Below are positions 47,227-55,249 of a stretch of 64,000 bases of DNA, in pieces (position 1 is the stretch's first letter; every line of letters begins with the position of its first letter). The notes beneath the pieces were generated by a model. It did no database searches, had not been told where the DNA came from, and saw nothing but the letters and a program-made list of their open reading frames with translations. The translations under genes and the position numbers were made by a program. Source of the DNA: Salinicola avicenniae. Lineage in GTDB: Bacteria; Pseudomonadota; Gammaproteobacteria; Pseudomonadales; Halomonadaceae. The stretch spans positions 1 through 64,000 of the forward strand of contig NZ_JAKQZC010000008.1 in the NCBI RefSeq assembly GCF_023736115.1, read 5' to 3'.

Positions 47227-48444
47227 TCAGTCGGTGTAGCGGTCCAGTACCAGACAGGCGTTGGTGCCACCGAAACCGAAGCTGTTGGAGAGCACGCGCC
47301 GAATATCGACCTCGTCACGCCGCTGGCGAACGATATCGAATCCGCTGGCCTGGTCATCGAGGTTGTCGATGTTGGCCGAGGCACAGAGAAAACGATGTTC
47401 CATCATTAGCAGGGAATAGATCGCTTCCTGCACGCCGGTCGCGCCCAGCGAGTGTCCGGTCAGCGATTTGGTCGAGCTCATCGCCGGGGTCGAATCGCCG
47501 AAGACGCTGCGAATCGCCTGCAGTTCGGCGACATCTCCCACTGGCGTCGAGGTGCCGTGGGTATTGATGTAGTCGACGCTGCCGTCGAGGCCAGCCAGAG
47601 CCTGCTGCATGCAGCGCGCCGCGCCTTCGCCCGAGGGGGCCACCATGTCGTGGCCGTCGGAAGTTGCGCCGTAGCCGGTGATTTCGGCGTAGATCTTGGC
47701 ACCGCGCGCCTTGGCGTGCTCCAGCTCCTCGATCACCAGCATGCCGCCGCCACCCGCGATGATGAAGCCGTCACGGTCGACATCGTAAGGCCGAGAGGCC
47801 TTGTCCGGCGTGTCGTTGTAGTGCGTGGTCAGGGCACCCATGGCATCGAACAGGCACGATAGCGTCCAGTGCTCCTCTTCGCCGCCACCGGCGAAGACCA
47901 CGTCCTGCTTGCCCAGCTGGATCTGCTCGACGGCGCTGCCGATGCAGTGCGCCGAGGTGGCGCAGGCCGAGGAGATCGAATAGTTGACGCCCTTGATCTG
48001 GAACGGCGTCGCCAGGCAGGCGGAGACGGTGCTGCCCATGGTGCGCGTGACCCGATAGGGACCGACGCGGCGCAGGCCTTTCTCGCGCATGACGTCCGCG
48101 GCTTCGACCTGATTGGCGCTGGAAGCACCGCCGGAGCCGGCGATCAGACCGGTACGCGGGTTGGAGATGTCGCTCGGCTCGAGCCCCGAATCCGTGATCG
48201 CCTGCTGCATGGCGATGTAGGCGTAGGCGGCCGCATCGCCCATGAAACGCAGCTGCTTACGATCGACCAGCGATTCGATATCGATATCGACAACGCCGGC
48301 GACCTGGCTGCGGAATCCCAGCTCGGCATACTCCGGTTTGAAGCGAATGCCAGAGCGTCCCTGGCGCAGAGAGTCGAGCACCTGTTGGGCGTCGTTGCCC
48401 AGGCAGGAAACGATACCCAGGCCGGTGACTACCACTCGTCTCAT
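47227..48444 (-). CDS. fabB: 3-oxoacyl-ACP synthase I (FabB)
   Basis: Condensing enzyme that elongates unsaturated acyl chains in fatty acid synthesis. The 405-residue thiolase fold has the catalytic triad C161 (SSACATSAH), H296 ([11 protein letters not shown]) and H331 ([12 protein letters not shown]). The start at 48444 has GGGAGG upstream; an in-frame extension to 48525 overlaps fabA and is not homologous. It lies 13 nt after fabA, a conserved fabAB operon. Confidence 0.97.
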   Translation of the reverse strand: MRRVVVTGLGIVSCLGNDAQQVLDSLRQGRSGIRFKPEYAELGFRSQVAGVVDIDIESLVDRKQLRFMGDAAAYAYIAMQQAITDSGLEPSDISNPRTGLIAGSGGASSANQVEAADVMREKGLRRVGPYRVTRTMGSTVSACLATPFQIKGVNYSISSACATSAHCIGSAVEQIQLGKQDVVFAGGGEEEHWTLSCLFDAMGALTTHYNDTPDKASRPYDVDRDGFIIAGGGGMLVIEELEHAKARGAKIYAEITGYGATSDGHDMVAPSGEGAARCMQQALAGLDGSVDYINTHGTSTPVGDVAELQAIRSVFGDSTPAMSSTKSLTGHSLGATGVQEAIYSLLMMEHRFLCASANIDNLDDQASGFDIVRQRRDEVDIRRVLSNSFGFGGTNACLVLDRYTD

Positions 48445-48457
48445 GGAAGCCTCCCGC

Positions 48458-48973
48458 TCAGAAATTCTCAGTATTGGTGAACAGGCCGACACGCAAGTCC
48501 TTGGCCTGATAGATATCCTGGCCATCCACCGACAGCGTGCCGTCGGCGATGCCGAGGATCAGACGGCGCGTGATCACGCGCTTGATCTCGATATGATAAG
48601 AGACCTTGCCCGCATTCGGCAGGATTTGGCCGGAGAACTTGACCTCGCCGCAGCCGAGGGCGCGTCCGCGACCAGGGTTGCCCAGCCAGCCGAGATGGAA
48701 GCCGACCAGCTGCCACATCGCGTCCAGACCGAGGCAGCCCGGCATTACCGGGTCACCGGGAAAATGGCACTGGAAAAACCACAGGTCGGGGTGGATATCC
48801 AGTTCTGCGATGATCTCGCCTTTCTGGTATTTCCCGCCGTCCTCGTTGATCTCGGTAATGCGGTCGAGCATCAACATGTTGGGCGCGGGCAGTTGGGCGT
48901 TGCCGGGGCCGAACAGTTCCCCCCGGCTGCATTTCAGCAGATCGTCGTGGCTGAAAGAGTGCTGTCTGGTCAC
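48458..48973 (-). CDS. fabA: 3-hydroxydecanoyl-ACP dehydratase/isomerase FabA
   Basis: Dehydrates 3-hydroxydecanoyl-ACP and isomerises the trans-2 to the cis-3 product, the branch point to unsaturated fatty acids. The 171-residue hot-dog fold has catalytic H70 in [15 protein letters not shown] and D84 in CLGLDAMWQ. Homology begins at [13 protein letters not shown], which requires a GTG start at 48973 (weak GGAA upstream); no ATG fits. Confidence 0.95.
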   Translation of the reverse strand: MTRQHSFSHDDLLKCSRGELFGPGNAQLPAPNMLMLDRITEINEDGGKYQKGEIIAELDIHPDLWFFQCHFPGDPVMPGCLGLDAMWQLVGFHLGWLGNPGRGRALGCGEVKFSGQILPNAGKVSYHIEIKRVITRRLILGIADGTLSVDGQDIYQAKDLRVGLFTNTENF

Positions 48974-49404
48974 TAGATCGTTCCGAGAATCGAAAAAGAG
49001 TGTGCCTTGGTCGGGCCGAGGCGCGGCCAGTCTAATAGTTGCGCGCGCCGAATGCACGTCGCCGGGTCCGAGGCCCATCCGGGTGTCGCCGCTAGGCAAT
49101 GGCGCTGCGTTTCCGGGAGCATCGCGTCGGCCAGCGTTACTCGCATGCCGGCATCCCGGCTGTGACCGTGGCGGCGAGCGAGCCTTTCCGCCGCATCGCT
49201 GTCCTGTGGGCGGCAGGCCTTGAAGCCTAGACCGGTGCCCCGGATGGCGCAATGACGGGGGCTGGACTTGCCCTGTTGATCGTCGACGGGGCATGATGCT
49301 GGCGGGAACGAGAAAATGATGCCCTCGTCTCCGCGGCCGCTACAGTGGCTCGAGCCCGGCATCGTGCCTGACGGCAATCCAATAACGACGATAACCGACA
49401 ATCT
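48974..49404. other. 431-nt fabA/GGDEF-EAL divergent spacer
   Basis: No gene is supported here. It must contain the fabA promoter (minus strand) and the promoter of the cyclic di-GMP gene (plus strand), but I see no clear hexamer pairs and no obvious FabR-like palindrome. Confidence 0.4.
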
Positions 49405-51240
49405 ATGTGGCCATCCTTTTCGCTGAATCGACCGCTGGTCTGGTTGGGACTGGCGGCGTTGACCGCGGCCAGTCTGTTGCCGCTTCTGCCGCTGCGCCTG
49501 GCTGCGCTTAGCCTTGTCGTGCTGGGTCTGCTCGACGCCTGGCGCCAGATTCGACGCGAGCACCAGCGCCGGCGCCTGAGCGAGCAGGCCCTCGAGCTTT
49601 CCCAGGACGGGATGATGATCAGCGATGCCGACAATCGTATCGTCACCGTCAACCCCGCCTTCACGCAGATTACCGGCTACACCCTGGAAGAGATCCGTGG
49701 CATGGATCCGTCCGCCCTCTCCTCGGGGCGCCAGGACAAGGCCTTCTACGACCGCTACTGGCAGACGCTGAAGACCACCGGGCGCTGGGAAGGCGAGATC
49801 TGGAACCAGCGCAAGCATGGCGATCAGTATCCGGAATGGCTGCGCGTCCAGGCCTGGCACGACCCCAAGGGGCGGGTCACCCACTATGTCGGCCTGTTCA
49901 CCGATATCAGTCGACACAAGGCGCGGGAGCAGGACCTGCGTCGCATCGGCTTCGAGGACCCGCTGACCGGACTGCCCAACCGGCGTCGCCTGCATGATCT
50001 GCTGGCTTCGCGGTTGCGTCATCTGCGTGCCGGCGAGGGGCTGGATCTGGCCCTGATCGATATCGACGGCTTCAAGGCGATCAACGACAGTCTGGGTGTC
50101 GACAGCGGCGACCGCCTGCTGGCGCGCTTCGGCCAGCGTCTCGCGGCTCAGGTGGCGGGGGGCATCGTCGGTCGCCTGGGCGGCGACGAGTTTCTGGTCA
50201 TCCGCACCACGACTTTTGACGATCATGAAAAGTGGGTATCGAGCCTGCGGCAGCACCTGAGCGAGCCGTTCGAGATCGAAGGCAGCTCGCTGCGCCTCGG
50301 TCTGACCATCGGTAGCTGTCGCGCACCGGAGGATGGTCGGGAGGCCAATGTGCTGTTCCAGCGTCTGGAGTCGGCGCTCTACAGCGCCAAGCGCCACGGG
50401 CGCAATCACGACCGGCGTTTCCGGCCGTCGCTGGAGGTCGAGAGCGACCGCCACCTGACCATTCTCAACGAGCTGCGTCAGGCGCTGGCGCAGGGATCTC
50501 AGCTCGAAGTCTACTATCAGACCCAGCATCGTCTCGACGACGGCGAAATGGTCGGCATGGAAGCGCTGCTGCGCTGGCACCATCCCGACTATGGGATGGT
50601 GCCCCCGACCGAATTCATTCCGCTGGCCGAACGTCATGGCCTGATGCCGGCGCTTGGCGGCTGGGTCATCGACCAGGTGGTCGCGCAGATCTCGCTGTGG
50701 CGCGGCAAGGGGCTGGGGGTGCTGCCGGTGTGGGTCAATCTGTCGGCGCTGCAGCTGATCCAGGGCGATCTGGAATCACGCCTGCTCTCGACGCTCAGAC
50801 AGTATCGCGTTCCGACGCCGCTGCTTGGGCTGGAGTTGACCGAGTCGGTATTGCTCGACGAACGGGCCGGCGACATTTCGCCGAGACTGGAGGCGCTGCG
50901 TCGCGAAGGTCTCCAGATCGCGATCGACGATTTCGGTACAGGCTACTCATCGATGGCCTATCTGAAACGTCTGCCGGTGGATAAGCTCAAGCTCGACCGG
51001 GAATTCATCCGGGCCCTGCCGCACGACAATGCCGATGCCGCCATCACCTCCGCGGTGCTGGCGATGGCTCAGGGGCTCAACCTAGACGTTATCGCCGAGG
51101 GTGTGGAAACGACCGAGCAGCGTGACTTCCTGCTGGCCCGCGGTTGTCGCCACGTGCAGGGCTATCTCTATGCTCGCCCGCAGCCGGCGAGTGCCGTCGA
51201 GGCGCGCCTGCGCCAGATCGAGGTACCGGCACTCTCCTGA
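49405..51240 (+). CDS. membrane PAS-GGDEF-EAL cyclic di-GMP enzyme
   Basis: 611-residue signalling protein: two short hydrophobic segments (residues ~10-45), a PAS domain (~60-170), a GGDEF domain with intact GGDEF at 259-263, and an EAL domain starting at EAL 386-388. The EAL domain keeps the metal and catalytic residues (NLSAL, ELTES, IDDFGTGYS, KLDREF, AEGVET), so phosphodiesterase activity is expected. No RxxD inhibitory site precedes GGDEF. Net activity cannot be read from sequence. It may affect PgaCD, which needs cyclic di-GMP in E. coli; that link is inference from proximity. Start ATG has a weak ribosome-binding site. Confidence 0.92.
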   Translation: MWPSFSLNRPLVWLGLAALTAASLLPLLPLRLAALSLVVLGLLDAWRQIRREHQRRRLSEQALELSQDGMMISDADNRIVTVNPAFTQITGYTLEEIRGMDPSALSSGRQDKAFYDRYWQTLKTTGRWEGEIWNQRKHGDQYPEWLRVQAWHDPKGRVTHYVGLFTDISRHKAREQDLRRIGFEDPLTGLPNRRRLHDLLASRLRHLRAGEGLDLALIDIDGFKAINDSLGVDSGDRLLARFGQRLAAQVAGGIVGRLGGDEFLVIRTTTFDDHEKWVSSLRQHLSEPFEIEGSSLRLGLTIGSCRAPEDGREANVLFQRLESALYSAKRHGRNHDRRFRPSLEVESDRHLTILNELRQALAQGSQLEVYYQTQHRLDDGEMVGMEALLRWHHPDYGMVPPTEFIPLAERHGLMPALGGWVIDQVVAQISLWRGKGLGVLPVWVNLSALQLIQGDLESRLLSTLRQYRVPTPLLGLELTESVLLDERAGDISPRLEALRREGLQIAIDDFGTGYSSMAYLKRLPVDKLKLDREFIRALPHDNADAAITSAVLAMAQGLNLDVIAEGVETTEQRDFLLARGCRHVQGYLYARPQPASAVEARLRQIEVPALS

Positions 51241-51361
51241 GTGTCCGGTACTCTCCCACGTGCGTCGCATGGCGTGGCGCCCGTACCGAGTTCGGGCTCT
51301 GGCTGGCCGTTGTCGCCGGTGCTGTTGTACCGCGATCGCGGGTCCCGCCGATAGCACGGTC

Positions 51362-52774
51362 TCATTCGAGATTCTTGAAGGCATCCAGCGCACGCTGGCG
51401 TGCCTGCTTGTGATCGACGATCGGGTCAGGGTAGCCGAGCTGGCGCCGTTGTGTCGCATTCGGCTGATGGCGGGCCTTCGCTTCCAGTTGCTCGAAGGCC
51501 GGCAGCCAGCGGGCGATGAACGCCCCCTCGGGATCGAAGCGCTGCGATTGGGTCGTCGGGTTGAAGATGCGGAAGTAAGGCGCCGCATCCGTACCGGTCG
51601 AGGCTGCCCACTGCCAGCCCCCATTGTTCGAGGCGAAGTCGCCGTCGACGAGGTGCTGCATGAAGAATGCCTCGCCGCGCCGCCAGTCCAGCAGTAGATG
51701 CTTGCTCAGAAACATCGCTGTCACCATGCGCAGGCGATTGTGCATCCAGCCTGTTTCCACCAATTGGCGCATGGCGGCGTCGACCAGCGGAAACCCGGTC
51801 TTGCCCTCGCACCAGGCCTGGAAATCCTTGTCACTGTAACGCCAGGCAAGCTTGTCGGTGGCAAGCTGGAAGGGGCGGTGCCGACAGACGCGGGGAAAGC
51901 CCGCGGCGATGTGCTGATAGAACTCCCGCCACACCAGTTCGTTGACCCAGCTGGCCAGTCCGGCGTCGCCGTCAGCCAGGTGCCCGCCATTGTCGCTCAT
52001 CACCGCTTGCAGGCATTGACGGAAAGAGATCATGCCGGTGGCGAGATAGGCCGAGAGCCCGCTGGTACCGGCCACGGCGGGCAGATCGCGCTGCGACTGG
52101 TAACGCCGCGCCCGCTGGCGCAGGAACTGTGAGAGTCGGTCGGCGGCTGCCTCCTCGCCCGCCGGCCAGCGGTTGTCATCGATCAGCGGAGAGCGGTCCT
52201 TTTTCGGCAGTTCGGGGATGGGATCGCTGTCCGTCGGCGGCCGCTGCTTCGCCGGCGTATCCCGGATGGCCAACTGTTCGGCCGAGATGCGCTGATGCCA
52301 GGCTTTCGAGAATGGTGTGAAAACCTTGTAGAAATCGCCCTGACCCGTGCGCAGATCCCCGGGTTCGAACGCAATCAGGTCGGTGTAGTCGTGAACGGTG
52401 ATCGCCGCCTGCTGAAAGCGGTCACTGACGGCCTCGTCGCGCGCCCGCTCATCGAGAGGGTATTCGCGGTTGAAGTGCAGAGCCTCGACCTCGTGCTCAC
52501 GCGCGATCTCGAGCAGGGCGGCGGGGGCCGCGTCGAAATCCTGGACATCGCGATAGAGCAGGGGAATGCCGAGGTCGTCGAGTGATTCGCGCAGTGCTTG
52601 AACGCCGGCATGCACAAAGGTGAGGCGGGCCTCGCCGTGACCATGAGCCCGCCATTGGCGGCGGCAGGCGAGAAAGACGGCGACGACCGGGCCGCGCTCG
52701 GCGGCAGCGCTGAGCGCGGTGTTGTCCCGGAGTCGCAGATCGTTGCGGAACCAGACCAGCTGGGTCGAAGGCAT
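51362..52774 (-). CDS. phrB: deoxyribodipyrimidine photolyase (CPD class I)
   Basis: Flavoenzyme that uses blue light to split cyclobutane pyrimidine dimers. The 470-residue protein has the N-terminal Rossmann antenna domain (VWFRNDLRLRDNTAL) and the C-terminal FAD-binding helical domain with WVNELVWREFYQHI, TGFPLVDAAMRQL, GWMHNRLRMVTAMFL and DGDFASNNGGWQWAASTGTD. AGGGA precedes the ATG. It lies 100 nt behind the LitR-like regulator, same strand, and is probably its cotranscribed target. Confidence 0.96.
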   Translation of the reverse strand: MPSTQLVWFRNDLRLRDNTALSAAAERGPVVAVFLACRRQWRAHGHGEARLTFVHAGVQALRESLDDLGIPLLYRDVQDFDAAPAALLEIAREHEVEALHFNREYPLDERARDEAVSDRFQQAAITVHDYTDLIAFEPGDLRTGQGDFYKVFTPFSKAWHQRISAEQLAIRDTPAKQRPPTDSDPIPELPKKDRSPLIDDNRWPAGEEAAADRLSQFLRQRARRYQSQRDLPAVAGTSGLSAYLATGMISFRQCLQAVMSDNGGHLADGDAGLASWVNELVWREFYQHIAAGFPRVCRHRPFQLATDKLAWRYSDKDFQAWCEGKTGFPLVDAAMRQLVETGWMHNRLRMVTAMFLSKHLLLDWRRGEAFFMQHLVDGDFASNNGGWQWAASTGTDAAPYFRIFNPTTQSQRFDPEGAFIARWLPAFEQLEAKARHQPNATQRRQLGYPDPIVDHKQARQRALDAFKNLE

Positions 52775-52874
52775 GACATTTCCCTGTCGGCGAAAGTGAG
52801 GCGGCGTGATCGGGCGGCTCGGGCCCGCGCGCGTCCTTGCGTCGTCGGGTCGGGTGGATGCTGCAAGCCGCCGG

Positions 52875-53798
52875 TTATGCCTGCGGGTCGGCGTCGATCA
52901 TCGAGCGCAATCGGCTCAAGGCCTGACTCATGTCTTCACCGAGAATGGCGACGGCGGTGTTCTCCACGTCGCTGGCGCGAATGCGTGCGACCGGCCCTGC
53001 CAGGCAGATCGGCACTTCAGTCTGATCGGCCAATCTTGGTAGCTGGCGCCGGATAACATCGCTGCGCTCGGCGTGTCCGCTGGCCAGGAGCAGGGCGCGT
53101 ACACCAAGCCGCTCGATCGCCAGCGGAAATTCGCTCAACGGTAACTCGCCATCGAGCAGTTGCACGCGATAGCCCGACGCGGATACCGCCAGCCCCATCA
53201 GCAAGGCCCAGAAGCCGCTACTGTCGTCGGGCAGGCGCGCGATCATCACTTCATCGGCGTTGCTGAGCTGATTCGCATGGTAGATACGGGTGCCGATGCG
53301 CGTGCGCAAGAAGGTCTCCAGCAGGCGTCGCTGCAGCGATGCCCCGAACTGATCGCCCCAGCGCTCCTCCAGCTGCTGGATCACGGGCTGCCAGAGTTCG
53401 GAGATGCACAGGCTGACTGGATAGAGCGCCAGACTCTGGTTGAACAGCACTTCCAGGCGTCCCAGATCCAGTACATCGACTGCGTGAATCACGTGCTGGC
53501 GCTGGCTGGCCCAGTCGCCCATCTGGGGAGCCGGCGTCTCGACCGCTTCGGGCTGATCGAGCAGTTCACGTACCTGGCTGACGGGGACTCCGCGGTTAAG
53601 CCACTGCAGAATGCGCTCGACGCGCTCGATATCGTCGCGTGCGTAAAGTCTGTGCCCCTTGGGTGTTCGCTGCGGGCGGATCAGGCCGTAGCGGCGTTCC
53701 CAGGCACGTAATGTGACGGAGTTGACACCAGTGAGGCGCGAAACTTCACGAATTGGATAGAGCGGCGCGGCACTGGAATCCAAGGCCTTGAAAGTCAT
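52875..53798 (-). CDS. MerR-family regulator, LitR/CarH type without cobalamin-ligand residues
   Basis: 307-residue predicted repressor. An N-terminal MerR winged helix (IREVSRLTGVNSVTLRAWERRYGL, residues ~16-39) is followed by the helical and Rossmann-like domains of LitR/CarH light sensors. In CarH a W-x9-EH motif and DxHxxG bind adenosylcobalamin. Here W147 is followed by RR at 157-158 and the second site reads LPDDSSGFW (189-197), with no histidine. This corresponds to the class II LitR group, in which a separate short LOV protein supplies light sensing in P. putida (established knowledge as I recall it). Upstream of phrB; a matching operator lies at 54058-54081. Confidence 0.85.
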   Translation of the reverse strand: MTFKALDSSAAPLYPIREVSRLTGVNSVTLRAWERRYGLIRPQRTPKGHRLYARDDIERVERILQWLNRGVPVSQVRELLDQPEAVETPAPQMGDWASQRQHVIHAVDVLDLGRLEVLFNQSLALYPVSLCISELWQPVIQQLEERWGDQFGASLQRRLLETFLRTRIGTRIYHANQLSNADEVMIARLPDDSSGFWALLMGLAVSASGYRVQLLDGELPLSEFPLAIERLGVRALLLASGHAERSDVIRRQLPRLADQTEVPICLAGPVARIRASDVENTAVAILGEDMSQALSRLRSMIDADPQA

Positions 53799-54057
53799 GC
53801 AAATCCTCCTGCGAGGTCTCTGCGTGCGCCGTCTCGTCGAATAGAGGTCTTGTCGGTGTTGCGAATCTTCACCACGAGCTACAGGTCCACTGTGCGTGCC
53901 AACGGGGTCGGGCTGGAAAGTCGGTTGTCAATTCTGCCCTGCCAACGCGCTGGCGTCATCCGGCATCGGTGGTGTCGTGTCGCTCGAGGTCGCAGACTTC
54001 GACGAGCCGTAACGAGCATGAAAGTAATGTCTATACATTCAGGATGGTGTATTGCGT

Positions 54058-54081
54058 TGTACAGATCAAGGGTTTTGTACA
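54058..54081. promoter_or_regulatory. putative LitR operator TGTACA-N12-TGTACA
   Basis: Two perfect TGTACA palindromes (54058-54063 and 54076-54081) are separated by exactly 12 bp. This fits the consensus I recall for P. putida class II LitR regulators, TRTACA-N12-TGTAYA. The right copy overlaps a TACAAT -10-like hexamer (54078-54083), placing the site across a promoter. A half-site TATACA and a TGTATT lie nearby at 54032 and 54048. Confidence 0.65.
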
Positions 54082-54294
54082 ATTTGCATGTAACATCTCT
54101 TGGCTCATACCGGACAGCGATTCGGCTAGGAACGCCATGCGCGGGTGTCTCTGGCACCGCCCTGATGCGGTCTTGGCGTGGTAGATGGCCACGATCGGCG
54201 AGCATCTCGACGACAACAAGGGATGGCCCTTCCTGCATCCAGTCAGCACCATTCCTATCCGGACAGCGCCGCGAGTGGCTGCTACGGTGAAAGT

Positions 54295-54329
54295 TATACA
54301 GTCTTCGTAAAACAGCTTCGTATAACAGG
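54295..54329 (+). repeat. short 13-bp direct repeats before the TIGR01777 gene
   Basis: TATACAGTCTTCG (54295-54307), TAAAACAGCTTCG (54308-54320) and the partial TATAACAGG (54321-54329) follow head to tail, immediately before the ribosome-binding site. Confidence 0.55.
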
Positions 54330-54340
54330 GGGGATCCGTC

Positions 54341-55249
54341 ATGCGCTTGTTGATCACGGGCGGTACAGGCTTTGTCGGTCGTCGTCTGGTCGAGCGGGCG
54401 CTCGCCGCCGGCCACGAGCCGATGGTGGTATCGCGGGATCCCGAGCGGGCCCGCTCGCGGTTGCCCGAAGGCGTCAAGATCGCTGCCAGTGCGACGGCGT
54501 TGGCCGAGGCGCGTCCGCAGGCCATCGTCAACCTCGCCGGAGAGCCGATCGCGGATCGCCGCTGGAGCGAAGCGCAGAAGGCTCGTCTGATCGCATCGCG
54601 CTGTGACACGACCCGCGACGTGGTCGAGCTGTGTCGGCAGTTGGACGCGGTCGGCGCGGCCCCCGGTGTTCTGGTCTCGGGGTCCGCGATGGGCTTTTAC
54701 GGCGATCAGGGTGAGCGCGATGTGACCGAGGAGACGCCGCCTCACGAGGAGTTCGCCCATCAGCTGTGTCAGCGCTGGGAGTCGGAGGCGCAAAAGGCCG
54801 AGGCGTATGGCGTGCGTGTCGCGCGGCTGCGCATCGGCCTGGTGCTGGATGCCGGCGGCGGCACGCTGGCGAAGATGTTGCCGGCTTTTCGACTGGGTCT
54901 GGGGGGGCGGCTGGGCGACGGTCGCCAGTACATGCCCTGGGTGCACCGTGAGGATCTGGTCGGCATGCTACTGTTTCTGCTCGAGCGCGATGACCTTGGT
55001 GGGGCTTTCAACGGATCGGCGCCGAACCCGGTGACCAATGCCGAATTTACCCGCGCGCTGGGCCGGCATCTGCACCGACCGACCCGACTGTGCGTACCGG
55101 CACCCCTGCTCAAGTTCGGTCTCGGCGAGATGTCGAGGCTGCTGCTGACCGGCGCCCGCATGCGCCCTGCACGGCTGCAGGACGCCGGATTCACTTTCCG
55201 CTACGCGACGCTCGACGAGGCGCTGGCAGCCATTTTCGCTCAGCGCTGA
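54341..55249 (+). CDS. TIGR01777-family NAD-dependent epimerase (YfcH-like)
   Basis: Extended short-chain dehydrogenase-like protein of 302 residues with an N-terminal NAD(P)-binding motif TGGTGFVG (residues 6-13), a VSGSAMGFYGD active-site segment and the C-terminal DUF1731-type region (PAPLLKFGLGEMSRLLL). The reaction is not known for this family. In pseudomonads a homologue sits close to photolyase and LitR-type genes, as here. GGGGGG precedes the ATG. The 3' end overlaps rapA by 10 bp, tail to tail. Confidence 0.85.
   Translation: MRLLITGGTGFVGRRLVERALAAGHEPMVVSRDPERARSRLPEGVKIAASATALAEARPQAIVNLAGEPIADRRWSEAQKARLIASRCDTTRDVVELCRQLDAVGAAPGVLVSGSAMGFYGDQGERDVTEETPPHEEFAHQLCQRWESEAQKAEAYGVRVARLRIGLVLDAGGGTLAKMLPAFRLGLGGRLGDGRQYMPWVHREDLVGMLLFLLERDDLGGAFNGSAPNPVTNAEFTRALGRHLHRPTRLCVPAPLLKFGLGEMSRLLLTGARMRPARLQDAGFTFRYATLDEALAAIFAQR

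Larger units (their letters stand above)
53799..54340. other. 542-nt divergent regulatory region between litR-like gene and TIGR01777 gene
   Basis: No convincing gene. The AT-rich centre (about 54010-54110) contains a LitR-type operator and the likely divergent promoters. The end near the epimerase gene carries short direct repeats. Open frames crossing the region on both strands have no recognisable similarity. Confidence 0.55.

Noticed and set aside
53879-54946. Minus-strand 355-codon frame covering the LitR operator region and the epimerase gene
   Set aside because: Overlaps a clear gene and the regulatory region, and matches nothing recognisable.
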